From NCBI GenBank assembly GCA_964534765.1, contig CAZHRJ010000009.1, forward strand, positions 1 through 39,556: a stretch of DNA of 39,556 bases, in the 5' to 3' direction. Shown here piece after piece: positions 15,850 to 25,273 of the stretch; the stretch's first letter is position 1, and each line of letters begins with the position of its first letter. A program made the translations under genes and the position numbers. Origin of the DNA: CAZHRJ01 sp964534765. GTDB taxonomy: Bacteria > Lindowbacteria > 2-12-FULL-62-27. The notes below the pieces were generated by a model. It had not been told where the DNA came from, did not search any database, and saw nothing but the letters and a program-made list of their open reading frames with translations.

Positions 15850-18080
15850 AGGAATGGTATTTCAGAAATAGTTTGTGGATGGTGGTCTGGGCGTGGGTGA
15901 TTCTCATCCCGGGATCGAACGGCGTTGACGGCGCGTCGACGCAGGAGATGAGGATTGAAGGCAGTTCCGCCTGGCTGGAGGGAAAATTTTTCGGCACGGG
16001 TCTCAATGGCCTCGGGGAACTGGTTCTTGGATACCAGCCATCCCGGACGACTCCGGTGGAGGATGCGGCGCACATTTTGTCATCGGCTGTTTATCGGGGA
16101 AAAGTGTATTTTGGATCGGGCCTGCCCGGAACGGTTTTGACCTTTGACGGCAAGGCCGCTTCGGTCCTGACGCGATTGCCCAATACCTTTGCCGTGACCG
16201 CGCTGGCTTCGGACGGCCGGCATCTCTTCGCGGCGACTCTGCCGGCCGCGGCCATCTATAAGATAGACGAAAAAGGCGAGACCACCCTTTTTGCCGATTT
16301 CTCCACCGGGTCCGCGTCGCCCAATTACGTATGGGCTCTGGCAGTTTACAAGTCCTCACTCTACGCCGCGCTGGGGGGGCACTTTCCATCCGTATATAGA
16401 CTGGATCTGAAGACGGCGAAAAAGGAGCTGATCCATCAGGTCGAGGGGAAGGTGAAGAATGTGACAGCGATGATGGTGACCGATGACGGCATTTTTTTTG
16501 GCGATGATGCCGGCCGGGTACTCCGGCGCAGTCACGGGGGCGCGGACGGCCGGGCCCGCGTTCTGTACGCTTTTTCGGACGCCGAAATTCGCTCCATCGC
16601 TCCATTCGCCCAGGGTCTGGCCGTGGCGGTCAACAGCCGCAGATTTATTCCCCCTGCTCCGCCGCCGCCACCGCCGGCGGGGAAGGATCAGTCCAAACCG
16701 CCGGAGGAGGGCGTCGCTGAGGAGGAATTCGGGGATGCTTCGGAATTGAAAAAGGCGCTGGAGGCGGTCGCGGCTTCGATTGAAGATCGGATCGCGAAGG
16801 AAAGTTCCCCGGCGCCTTTGCAGTCCAAACCCGCGCCACCGCCGAAACCCGAGTCGCCCGCGGTTCAGTCGCCGGTTCCCCAGCCGGCTTTTTCGGATCC
16901 GTTCGGCAAGGGAGAGGGAAATCTGTTCTGGATGTCGAAGGACGGATCGGAGGTTCACCGGTTGTGGTATTCCCCGTCTTCGGTGGTGCTGTCGATCCAT
17001 CCCGAGGACGCCCATCCGGCGTGGGCCGGCGCGCAGGCCGTGTGGGTCGCGACATCGAATCCGGGCCGGCTCTATCAGGTCACCCGCGCGGGATCGGAAC
17101 ATCTGTTTTTCGAATCGACGTCAAAGGATCTTTCCGTGGTCACCGCCGGGCCCGGCAAGCATCTGGTGGCGGCGTCCTCCAACCCGGCGATTCTGTACGA
17201 GCTGGATGTTGCCGGCGTGGGCGAATATTCGACGAAGATTTTTGATATGGGATTTCCCGCCCGGCTGGGCCGGCCGGACATCTTTGGCGCGGGGTCTGGC
17301 GGTGTGGGGCTGCTTGTGCGATCCGGATCGACCACCGATGTTGATTCGGGCTGGAGCGAGTATGAGCCGCTGCAAGCCGATGGCGCGCCGCAGGGGTCGG
17401 GCCGATTTTTCCAGATGAAAGCGAGATTCAAGTCACCGGAGACGGCGTTGCGCCGGATTCGGATTCCATACCGGACACAGAATATTCAGCCGCGGCTGAT
17501 GAATTTATCCGTCGAGGTCGTTCGATCTCAGGACGGGTCGGCGGATGGCCGTGATATCCGGTTTCAATGGGATGTCACCAACCTGGACAATGATGTCCTC
17601 CTGTACCAGATGTTCCATCAACCCCCCCGAACGAATCAATGGATTTCCCTGTTTGAGCCGATGGACCGGCCGAGGGGAGTGAAGACCGTCAGTGTTCCCG
17701 CGGACCAATTTTCAGACGGCGTTTACCGATTCCGGATGGATGTGACGGACGAGGTGTCCAATGGGCCGGCGGAGTCGTTGACCCATCAGGCCGAATTCCC
17801 GTTGATCCTTCTGGATCAAACGCCGCCGTCGGCCACTCTGCGTCTGGAAGGCAGTCAGGTGAGGTGGGAGGCTGTCGACGCCGCTTCACGGATTTCGAGG
17901 GTGGAGTACCGGCTGGACGGCGGAATCTGGCGGTCAGCGTTGCCGGATGACGGGCTTTATGACGCGTCATCCGAGTCGGGTCGGATAGCCCTGTCGGATC
18001 ATCCCGGCGCGGGGATGGTGGACATACGGACATTTGATGAGCGAGCCAATTCGAGAATCCAGTCGCTGAGTCTGAAGTGA
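15846..18080 (+). CDS. Exported beta-propeller-like protein with proline-rich linker
   Basis: A 744-residue protein with a signal peptide (hydrophobic 9-25). Residues about 60-265 and 355-480 contain repeated blade-like segments (VYFGSGLPGTVLTFDGK, LFAATLPAAAIYKID, LYAALGGHFPSVYRLD, VWVATSNPGRLYQV) typical of beta-propellers. Between them lies a low-complexity linker rich in proline with runs of P and PKP (about 270-350), partly charged and possibly helical. The C-terminal third looks like beta-sandwich (Ig/FN3-like) modules. No catalytic motif is visible. It is translationally coupled to the S55 gene before it and the FxLYD-like gene after it, so a joint envelope function is likely; what it binds is unknown. 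Confidence 0.65.
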   Translation: MKEWYFRNSLWMVVWAWVILIPGSNGVDGASTQEMRIEGSSAWLEGKFFGTGLNGLGELVLGYQPSRTTPVEDAAHILSSAVYRGKVYFGSGLPGTVLTFDGKAASVLTRLPNTFAVTALASDGRHLFAATLPAAAIYKIDEKGETTLFADFSTGSASPNYVWALAVYKSSLYAALGGHFPSVYRLDLKTAKKELIHQVEGKVKNVTAMMVTDDGIFFGDDAGRVLRRSHGGADGRARVLYAFSDAEIRSIAPFAQGLAVAVNSRRFIPPAPPPPPPAGKDQSKPPEEGVAEEEFGDASELKKALEAVAASIEDRIAKESSPAPLQSKPAPPPKPESPAVQSPVPQPAFSDPFGKGEGNLFWMSKDGSEVHRLWYSPSSVVLSIHPEDAHPAWAGAQAVWVATSNPGRLYQVTRAGSEHLFFESTSKDLSVVTAGPGKHLVAASSNPAILYELDVAGVGEYSTKIFDMGFPARLGRPDIFGAGSGGVGLLVRSGSTTDVDSGWSEYEPLQADGAPQGSGRFFQMKARFKSPETALRRIRIPYRTQNIQPRLMNLSVEVVRSQDGSADGRDIRFQWDVTNLDNDVLLYQMFHQPPRTNQWISLFEPMDRPRGVKTVSVPADQFSDGVYRFRMDVTDEVSNGPAESLTHQAEFPLILLDQTPPSATLRLEGSQVRWEAVDAASRISRVEYRLDGGIWRSALPDDGLYDASSESGRIALSDHPGAGMVDIRTFDERANSRIQSLSLK

Positions 18081-18727
18081 TCGTCCGCCGGATGGCCTCG
18101 GCCGTGGCTGTGTGGCTGGGTCTGGGCATGTCGCTCTGTGTCGCCGCCCCGGCGGCATATGGAGACACGGTGTATTTGAAATCGGGTGAAGTCCGGGTCA
18201 GCGTAGTGGAACGGTTCAGCGACGGCGCATTCTGGATCAGGGAGGGCCGGAAGACCGTCATCTATATGCCGGACGATATATTGAAAATCGTATTTGATCC
18301 CGCCTCAGAGATTGTCCTGCCCACCAGGTCCGCCCTGCCGCGGACGCCCGCGTTGGCCCCCGGAAAATCGCCGGCGCCGGAGCGGCCCATTTCGAAATTG
18401 ATGTCCATTCCGTCCGCGGACGCGTCGGATTCAGGAGCGGTGATTCCGGATCTGGCGATTCTGAATTATCAGGCCCAGTTCACCAGCGGCGTGTTCCAAA
18501 TTGTCGGCGACGTCGAAAACCGCCGCGCCGCTCCGGCGCGATACGTCAAGGTGTCGATTTTCCTCCTGGACGGATCCGGGACGGTGGTCGATCAGAATTT
18601 TTCATTTGTTCATCCCGATCCGCCGCATCTGGATGCGGGCCAGTCCAAGCGGTTCAAAGTCAGTTTCCTCAATCCTCCGGCCCGCGTCAGCAAATACAAA
18701 ATCCGCGTCGAAAGCAGTCCATTCTAG
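18077..18727 (+). CDS. Exported FxLYD-like domain protein
   Basis: A 216-residue protein with a signal peptide (about 7-29, ending AYGD). A short N-terminal beta domain (TVYLKSGEVRVSVVERFSDG) resembles small exported domains that start with a similar VxLKxGxxxxG motif. After a proline-rich linker (83-105), the C-terminal 90 residues look like an FxLYD/Ig-type beta-sandwich (FQIVGDVENRRAAPARYVKVSIFLLDGSGTVVD, then LDAGQSKRFKVSF). Such domains usually mediate envelope protein contacts. The start is GTG, overlapping the previous stop (GTGA). Confidence 0.6.
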   Translation: MIVRRMASAVAVWLGLGMSLCVAAPAAYGDTVYLKSGEVRVSVVERFSDGAFWIREGRKTVIYMPDDILKIVFDPASEIVLPTRSALPRTPALAPGKSPAPERPISKLMSIPSADASDSGAVIPDLAILNYQAQFTSGVFQIVGDVENRRAAPARYVKVSIFLLDGSGTVVDQNFSFVHPDPPHLDAGQSKRFKVSFLNPPARVSKYKIRVESSPF

Positions 18728-18733
18728 ACTGGG

Positions 18734-20326
18734 ATGGTGAATTCTCAGATTCAACCAGCGGGAAGGATCCTTGCAATTCTGGCGCTCATGGCGGCATCCG
18801 TGCCTGTCGGAGAGGCCGCAGTTGACGAATCCGAGCTACTGCGGACTCTGGATCGCGCGCCCTTTGACGTGACGTTCCACTCCGCCGCGGGCCACGGAAA
18901 CGAAATTCTCCTGGCGACGTCCAGGGGGCTGGTCGCGGTGGACCGGGGATTTCAGTCGGCCAAATTGTTGACGGGGGATCCGGTGACGTCGGTGGCGTGG
19001 GATGAAATTGGCGGCCGGTGGATTGCGGCCGGCCCGAAGGGAGTCTGGACGGCGGATCTGGGTTGGTTTGATCCGCTGGCCGTGGTCAGCGGCGAAGTCT
19101 TCGAGTCTGTGACGCCAAGTCCGCTCGGAATTCTGCTGAAGTCCAGACGGTCGCTCTGGATTTATCAGTATCCTCATCTCCGGGCCGTGGTCACCGATTC
19201 GGGCGGACTCTTTGGCCGTCCCGCGGCGACGGAGAGCGAGATATCGGTCATCGGGTTCTGGTCGATCCACCGCATTCCGGTGACAAAATGGGCCTTCGGT
19301 CCGGCCGCGGAGGTTCCTCTGCCCGCGGAGTTACGCTCGGATCTTCCGATCGGCGTCGCTTACATCGGCCGCTCGATCTTCGCCGTCGGGCAGCGGTCGG
19401 GGTTCTTCATCCTCGATTCAAAGGACCGGCAGTTCCCGGCCGCCGTTTTGCCTCCGCCTCTGTCACGCGCCTTGATCGAAAAGGGATTTCCCGATGGATG
19501 GTCTGATTTCGCAGCACTTGGAGATGAGGTTTATCTTCTTCATGCCGATGGTCAGTTGCACCATCTTTCGGCCGGCCGGCCGATCCGGCAGGTCACGGAC
19601 TGGCCGCAGCTTTTCCAATTATTCCGCATGACGATCCTGGACGGCCGATCCGCGCTGCTGTATCCGTATCAGGGAAATTATGTGCTGGAGTCGGCATCCA
19701 TTGGCGGCCGCGGCCCGGGCCGGCTCAAAAAATGGAATTTTCTCACTACATCCTCCGGCGAGATCCTGGTCAGACCCGGCCTGCCTCCGGACTTACCTCA
19801 CTCAGGATTGCCGCTGACGTGGGTTCGGCTGAACCTCTCCCTGGGTCTTGCGGCCCTTGTGCTGGCTCTGGTCGGCTGGTCGATGGTTCGGGGCGTTCCG
19901 GGTCTTTACCGGTTTCATCCCGCGGCCGCGGCATACCGGGACAAACTGATGAGCTTTGAGAGAGACCGCGAATTGTTGATGCAATCCTTGTTTCGAACGG
20001 AAAAAGAGATTCATCGGACGGCCTCTGAATTGACAGACGCGTCCGGCGGCGCCGACGAGTCTCTGCGCCGGGAGACGGAGGAGCGGCTGAGGTCATTGCG
20101 TGAGTCCCGCGCGGCCCTCATCGGGAACATCGAGCGGTTCGCCAGGGATGCCGCGGAAGAGGGGCGACGAATTCGCGCCGAGCCGCTTTCCGTGCGGCCG
20201 GCCGGATCGGCGGCGCAGCCGGTTCTGGTCCGGTTTCTTCGGAATCAGACGAGGGGATGGGAACGTAAATTCCTGCGCATCGCGCGGGAGACGGAGAAGA
20301 TTCTCAGGAAACATGAGTCTGTTTAA
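18734..20326 (+). CDS. Exported propeller-like sensor with one membrane helix and a cytoplasmic coiled coil
   Basis: A 530-residue protein of unknown function. Signal peptide about 11-28. Residues 35-340 contain repeated short beta segments (NEILLATSRGLVAVDRG, GGRWIAAGPKGVWTADLG, IFAVGQRSGFFILDSK) suggesting a periplasmic propeller. A single transmembrane helix lies near 366-386 (LGLAALVLALVGWSMV). The remaining 140 residues are highly charged and predicted helical, with coiled-coil character (RETEERLRSLRESRAALIGNIERFA). The layout, a sensor outside, one helix and a coiled coil inside, resembles the input half of two-component sensors but has no kinase domain. It sits between the FxLYD-like gene (6-bp gap) and the giant TPR lipoprotein (14-bp overlap). 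Confidence 0.6.
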   Translation: MVNSQIQPAGRILAILALMAASVPVGEAAVDESELLRTLDRAPFDVTFHSAAGHGNEILLATSRGLVAVDRGFQSAKLLTGDPVTSVAWDEIGGRWIAAGPKGVWTADLGWFDPLAVVSGEVFESVTPSPLGILLKSRRSLWIYQYPHLRAVVTDSGGLFGRPAATESEISVIGFWSIHRIPVTKWAFGPAAEVPLPAELRSDLPIGVAYIGRSIFAVGQRSGFFILDSKDRQFPAAVLPPPLSRALIEKGFPDGWSDFAALGDEVYLLHADGQLHHLSAGRPIRQVTDWPQLFQLFRMTILDGRSALLYPYQGNYVLESASIGGRGPGRLKKWNFLTTSSGEILVRPGLPPDLPHSGLPLTWVRLNLSLGLAALVLALVGWSMVRGVPGLYRFHPAAAAYRDKLMSFERDRELLMQSLFRTEKEIHRTASELTDASGGADESLRRETEERLRSLRESRAALIGNIERFARDAAEEGRRIRAEPLSVRPAGSAAQPVLVRFLRNQTRGWERKFLRIARETEKILRKHESV

Positions 20327-23300
20327 ACAGGTGTCCAGCCTTGGCCTGGCCGGGATGATCGTTTATCTGGCCGCCTGCGGCAAACTGTCGCCTCCGGCCG
20401 GCCCCGTCGCGGGTGAGCCATCACCGGATACCGAGGCCCAACTCCGGGAGTCCCTCGGCCAGGCGATTGAGGCCGCCGAATCGATTCTGCATGTATCACC
20501 CGGTGATCCCGACGCGTTGCTTGCGGCGGCCCTGGCGGCGGAACATCTGGGCGAGCGCGAGAAGGCGATCCGCTACTACAGCCGTCTGCTGGAGGTCGCG
20601 CGCGAGCCGGATCACCTGAAAAAACTGTCGGATCTGCATCTGCCGGTTGATCCTGAGGCGGCCCAGCGGTATGCGGAGCGATTTTTCGCCGAGGGCGGGG
20701 AAGACCAGGATCTGAGACTGTGGCTGGTGCGCAGATTCATGGAGCGCAGCCGCGCCCGGGAAGCGTTTGCGCTGACCGAAAAACTCGACCCGCCGGCGGA
20801 TCGGGTCACGCGGGAGTTGCTGCGGGATTTTTGCATGACCTACGCGCAGAGCCAGCCGGCCACGTCCGTCGAATCGCTGTTGGCTCTTCGCCGCGCCTCC
20901 CTCTACGCGCCTCCGCCGGGACCGGCGGCCGCCGTGCCGGGATCCTCAATTGGCGTTTTGGGTTCCTCCCGGCCGGAGGACCTGTTGAAGACCATGCCGG
21001 AGACGCATCATCTGATCCGCGCCCGACTGGCGGACAAAATGCAAAATTCGCGCGAAGCGCTGACGCAGCGTCTGAAATATTTTTACTCGGGCGGAGACGA
21101 TCCGCAGGAACTCCTGACTCTTCTGGACGCCCTTCGCCACCATCCACCCGCGCAGGTCTTGGCCGATAAGCTCTGGCGGCAGACGCCCATGGACAGCCGG
21201 ACACGGCTGGCCGTCGCCCGGCGTCTGGCGCGTTTTTACCGGGAGGGCCATGACACGTCGGCTGAACTTCGGTTTCTGGAGGAGTCCAAGGGTCTGGGTG
21301 AACCGGAGATTCTGGATCGTCTGGCCGAGGTCCAGCGTTCCCTTGGCCGTGCCCGCGAGGCCTTGCAGGCGATGCGGATGCGTTTCCCGGCCAGCATCCC
21401 GAATGAAAAGACCGATGCCTATGTATCCCTTGCGCTGGCCGCTGGCCGGATCGACGACGCCATCCGCGCCGCTTCCGCGGCGCCGCCATCCGCCCTCGGT
21501 TTGTCGACCCGGCGAAAACTGGCGGAGACCCTGGGTGTCTACGCTGAGCGTTCGTTTGACGCGGGCCGGTTTCCGCAGGCCAAGCAGGAGGCGCAACTTT
21601 CGGAGCGGCATCTGCCGGACGTTGCGAACCAGCGAATTCAAGCGAGGCTGGCTCTCATCGAATCGGACACGCCGCAGTCTTTGCAGTATCTCATGACCGG
21701 TCTCAAATTGGCTCCAGACGATCCGATGTCCAATTATCTTGCCGGGAAAATCCTCTTTGAAATGGGTCGTCTTTCAGATGCCCGGCCCCATCTGCAGGTG
21801 GCGTACACCAGCCGGTATCCGGGTGAGGATATTTCCCTGATGCTGGGCCGGATTCTGTCCTCGGACAACGCTCCGATGGCTTACCTCTACCTCACCGAGT
21901 ACGCCCTCTCCCGCGGCGATCGTATCGCGCCGGACGTTGCGCGGCTTCTGGCGGGCGCGGCTGTCCGCTCGGGTCACGCCGAGGAAGCTGTGGCGTGGTT
22001 CGGACGCCTCCGGCCGGAGGAATTGCCCGAATCGTCCGCGTCGGAATATTTGCGCGCGCTGAAACACACCGGGCGTCTGGGCCGCGCGGAGGATTTGGCG
22101 CGCGTGTATGTCGATGCCCATCCATCCTCGCGTGACGTTCTCTCAGTGTCGGCGGACATCCTGGAGCGGACCAGCGATTCGCAGTCGTTCATGAGGGTGA
22201 TCGAGCGGCTCTCGGCGTTGGAGGCCGATCCGATGGCGAAGGCGTCGGTCCAGCGGCGGTTGCTGGACATCAAACTGAGGATGGGACTGATTGCGGAGGC
22301 CGACCCATTGATAACTGTTTTATTGGGCCGGTTTCCCGATGACGCGCAGTTGTTGCTGGCCGCCTGGAATATCCGCAAGAGCACGCCGGCCGCGGCGCCG
22401 ATACTCAAACGACTCGCGGAAATCCGTTCGCCGGGAGATCCCATTCAGCTCATTCGAATCCGGCAGCTCGCCGACGCGCGGGCTTTTTCGGAGGCTCTCT
22501 CGGCCGCGCGTGAATTCTTGAAAGTGAAACCCCAGGACCCGGATGCCCTGGCTCTCATCGCGGAAATACAGGTTCGGCTCGGACAGATGGGGGACGCCGC
22601 CGAAACCCATCGACGTCTCTATGCCATTCGCAGGGACGACGCCACGCGCCGGTGGCTCATCCGGTATGCGTATGATCAGGCCCTGGCTGATCTTGCCGGC
22701 GGACAGGATTCGCCTCGCGCCGAATCTCTTTACGCCGAATCGGTCCGGTTGCTCGGCCCGGAAGAGCGGTATCTGAATTTATACGAGGTATACGGAAAGC
22801 TCTTTGCGCGCGATTCGAAGACGAAGGCTCTGTCGATGGAGGCCTTTCAAAAAGAGTGGCGCGGCCTCTCCGGTTTGCCCATCGGATCGGACACCGATCG
22901 GAAGAAGCGGATTCATCTGTCCGAGTCTCTTGGCGGGATGTATCTCGCGGATGGACAGGTGGCGCTGGCGCGGGATCATTTTGAAGCCAGTCAGGCGGCG
23001 GGAAACCGGTCTCCGGAATTTTTTCGATCCTACGCCAAATTGCTCGCGCGGCTCGGCGACAAATCCGCGGCGGCAGATCGATATCGGTTGGTTCTCAAAT
23101 CCGCGCCCTATGACCGGGACGCCAATCTCTATCTGGCCCGGCGGGCCGCCGACGAGGGTAAAGTGGCCGACGCGGTTCGATATCTGGAAGTCCTCCGCCG
23201 GGCGGCCCCGGCGGATTCCACGGTTCTGGAGGCTCTGGCCGGAGCCTACACCGGCCTGGGCCAAACCGTGCGGTCGGCGGAAGTCTGGGAGCGGGTCGTG

Positions 23301-24734
23301 CGATTGACCGGATCGCCGAAGGCCATCGCCAAATACGCGGACGCCCTCTTTGCCTCGGGCCAGATGCGCGGCGCCCTGTACGAGTACCGTCGGCTTCATG
23401 AAGTAGGAGCGGCGAGCGTTGCGCAAATCCGTCGGCTGGCGGAACTGGAGCAGGAGCACGGAAACTGGCCGGCGGCGGAATCTCTGGTGCTGGATCTCCT
23501 TCGACGCCAGTCCACCGCCGGTGATCGGCAGGAGTTGTCGGTGATCATGCGCCGGATTGGCGAGCGGGCGATGAAATCCGGAAACGCCGCGGAGGCCGCC
23601 CGACTGGCTGACCGGATGCTGGCTCTGGATGAAAACGATCCGATGGCCTTTTTGCTCATGGGCCGGGCGAAACTCAGCCAGGGCCGGTTCGACGTCGCCT
23701 ATGAGAGTCTTTCCAGGGCACGATCCATCGCCCCAAGGGATCCACGGCCGCTCCTGGGACTGGCTGACCTGGAACTTCGGCAGAACCGGCCAGCGGCCGC
23801 CGTCGATTACGCCAGGCGCGCACTGTCAATCGATTCGGCTCAGCCGGAAGCATATAGCCTGATCGGCGTCGCGTATCAGAGGCAGGGCGAGGTGCGAAAA
23901 GCGTATGACGCTTTCAAGGAAGCCATCGTCCATTCCCGAAACCGGGCGCAGGCTCACATTCGGATGGGAGATCTCTTTTTGCAATACGGAAAATTCAACG
24001 TCGCCATCGAACAGTACCGGCAGGCTCTCCAGGTCGACAACAAAAACGCGCTGGCTCATCATCGCCATGGTCTCGCGCTCATGAAACTCGGTTTCGCCGA
24101 ACTTGCCATGAAAGAGCTTCTCATCGCCCGCGATATCGATCCGGCCGGAGTTGGACGGGAGTCGAGCCTTCTTTTGTCCGAGCTTCTTGCCGCTCACGGC
24201 CAGATCGATCAGGCCAGACTCCTCCTCGAATCCGCCGCCGCCCGCGACGCCTCGCCCGACGCCCTCTTTCGGCTCGGCGAATTGTCCCGCAGGGACGGCG
24301 ATTACGCCGGGAGTATCGACCTGTTTCGCAAGGCCCTTCAATCCTCGCCCGCGCCTCCACTCAAATATGATTTGCTCATCGCCCTCGGTCTTTCTCTGAA
24401 TTCACTGGACCAGACCGCCGGCGCTGAAAAATCGTTCCGGGAGGCCGCCCGGATGTCTCCGGCCAGGCCGGATGCCCACCTCAACCTCGCGCTCTTGTAT
24501 CGAAGTCGGAAGGCGTTTCTGGAGGCGGTGAACGAGTCCCGTAAAGCCATCGAAGCGGGACCGAAAAATCCGGAGGGATACAAACTGCTCGGACTGATCT
24601 ACTACGAGGCCGGTTGGGAAAAAGAGTCTCTCTCCGCATTCAGGGAAAGCCTGCATCTCAATCCCAACCAGACTGAAATCGCGGCCATTGTTCAGCGGAT
24701 CGAGCAGGGGGCCGCGGAGGAGGAAGTGGAATGA
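20313..24734 (+). CDS. Giant TPR-repeat lipoprotein (1473 residues)
   Basis: The start at 20313 is chosen because it gives a lipoprotein signal (VYLAAC, Cys22) and is preceded by AGGAA; the frame is open far upstream inside the previous gene. After Cys22 come G and K, so outer-membrane sorting is expected. The rest is almost wholly tandem tetratricopeptide repeats, clearest in the C-terminal third (AEAYSLIGVAYQRQGEVRKAYDAFKEAI-type units, from about 1170 to 1460). Central regions contain more divergent repeats. There is no enzymatic motif. Such proteins act as large scaffolds; PrsT of PEP-CTERM systems is one known long TPR lipoprotein, but no PEP-CTERM proteins or exosortase are seen here. 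Its 3' end overlaps the NUDIX gene (ATGA). Confidence 0.88.
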   Translation: MSLFKQVSSLGLAGMIVYLAACGKLSPPAGPVAGEPSPDTEAQLRESLGQAIEAAESILHVSPGDPDALLAAALAAEHLGEREKAIRYYSRLLEVAREPDHLKKLSDLHLPVDPEAAQRYAERFFAEGGEDQDLRLWLVRRFMERSRAREAFALTEKLDPPADRVTRELLRDFCMTYAQSQPATSVESLLALRRASLYAPPPGPAAAVPGSSIGVLGSSRPEDLLKTMPETHHLIRARLADKMQNSREALTQRLKYFYSGGDDPQELLTLLDALRHHPPAQVLADKLWRQTPMDSRTRLAVARRLARFYREGHDTSAELRFLEESKGLGEPEILDRLAEVQRSLGRAREALQAMRMRFPASIPNEKTDAYVSLALAAGRIDDAIRAASAAPPSALGLSTRRKLAETLGVYAERSFDAGRFPQAKQEAQLSERHLPDVANQRIQARLALIESDTPQSLQYLMTGLKLAPDDPMSNYLAGKILFEMGRLSDARPHLQVAYTSRYPGEDISLMLGRILSSDNAPMAYLYLTEYALSRGDRIAPDVARLLAGAAVRSGHAEEAVAWFGRLRPEELPESSASEYLRALKHTGRLGRAEDLARVYVDAHPSSRDVLSVSADILERTSDSQSFMRVIERLSALEADPMAKASVQRRLLDIKLRMGLIAEADPLITVLLGRFPDDAQLLLAAWNIRKSTPAAAPILKRLAEIRSPGDPIQLIRIRQLADARAFSEALSAAREFLKVKPQDPDALALIAEIQVRLGQMGDAAETHRRLYAIRRDDATRRWLIRYAYDQALADLAGGQDSPRAESLYAESVRLLGPEERYLNLYEVYGKLFARDSKTKALSMEAFQKEWRGLSGLPIGSDTDRKKRIHLSESLGGMYLADGQVALARDHFEASQAAGNRSPEFFRSYAKLLARLGDKSAAADRYRLVLKSAPYDRDANLYLARRAADEGKVADAVRYLEVLRRAAPADSTVLEALAGAYTGLGQTVRSAEVWERVVRLTGSPKAIAKYADALFASGQMRGALYEYRRLHEVGAASVAQIRRLAELEQEHGNWPAAESLVLDLLRRQSTAGDRQELSVIMRRIGERAMKSGNAAEAARLADRMLALDENDPMAFLLMGRAKLSQGRFDVAYESLSRARSIAPRDPRPLLGLADLELRQNRPAAAVDYARRALSIDSAQPEAYSLIGVAYQRQGEVRKAYDAFKEAIVHSRNRAQAHIRMGDLFLQYGKFNVAIEQYRQALQVDNKNALAHHRHGLALMKLGFAELAMKELLIARDIDPAGVGRESSLLLSELLAAHGQIDQARLLLESAAARDASPDALFRLGELSRRDGDYAGSIDLFRKALQSSPAPPLKYDLLIALGLSLNSLDQTAGAEKSFREAARMSPARPDAHLNLALLYRSRKAFLEAVNESRKAIEAGPKNPEGYKLLGLIYYEAGWEKESLSAFRESLHLNPNQTEIAAIVQRIEQGAAEEEVE

Positions 24735-25273
24735 AGCCGGCGAAGTTTGTCTACGATCCGTTTCGATATCCGCGCGACACGTTGAAATTCTGCTCCCTCT
24801 GCCGGACCAAACTGCTGACCGTCAGAGTGGATGGCCGCGGCCGGAAGGTCTGTCCGGGATGTGGATTCATCTACTATCGCAATCCGGTGCCCGTGGTCGG
24901 ATGCCTGGTGATCGACGACCGGAATCGAATTCTTCTGATCAAGCGGGGCGTGGAGCCGGCCAAGGGCGCGTGGAGCCTGCCGTGCGGGTTTATGGAGCTG
25001 GGCGAAACGCCATCTGCCGCGGCCCTCCGGGAACTTCGCGAGGAAACCGGGGTCAGGGGAAAGATCCTCGGCGTTCATGGGATCTATTTTGAACCGAGTT
25101 TCCGCTATCACTCGTTGCTCGTGTCGGTCTACCGCATCGATCCTCTTACCCGCCGGATCGCGCCGGGGGACGACGCGGAAGACGTCGCTTATTTTTCATT
25201 CCCCCGGATGCCGAGACTTGGATTGGCCACCCACCGGAAAATTGTCCGGGATTTTCTTCGGAAGGGGAAATGA
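24731..25273 (+). CDS. NUDIX hydrolase with N-terminal zinc ribbon
   Basis: A 180-residue cytoplasmic pyrophosphohydrolase. A zinc ribbon with Cys21, Cys24, Cys41 and Cys44 precedes the NUDIX fold. The NUDIX box runs from Gly86 to Val108 (GFMELGETPSAAALRELREE), with the metal-binding REXXEE core intact. Zinc-ribbon NUDIX enzymes include NADH pyrophosphatase NudC and ADP-ribose or nucleoside-diphosphate hydrolases; the NudC-specific SQPWPFPxS motif is not seen, so the substrate is open. It is overlapped at both ends by its neighbours, so it is co-translated with the TPR lipoprotein and the membrane zinc-ribbon protein. Confidence 0.92.
   Translation: MKPAKFVYDPFRYPRDTLKFCSLCRTKLLTVRVDGRGRKVCPGCGFIYYRNPVPVVGCLVIDDRNRILLIKRGVEPAKGAWSLPCGFMELGETPSAAALRELREETGVRGKILGVHGIYFEPSFRYHSLLVSVYRIDPLTRRIAPGDDAEDVAYFSFPRMPRLGLATHRKIVRDFLRKGK

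Noticed and set aside
20806..21641. Long open frames on the minus strand opposite the giant TPR lipoprotein gene
   Set aside because: They lack ribosome binding sites and recognisable domains, are arginine- and proline-rich, and are expected by chance opposite a GC-rich coding sequence; the plus strand carries clear TPRs.
20313..24734. PEP-CTERM system TPR lipoprotein (PrsT)
   Set aside because: The protein is much longer than PrsT and the window has no exosortase or PEP-CTERM tails; the similarity is only the shared TPR/lipoprotein layout.
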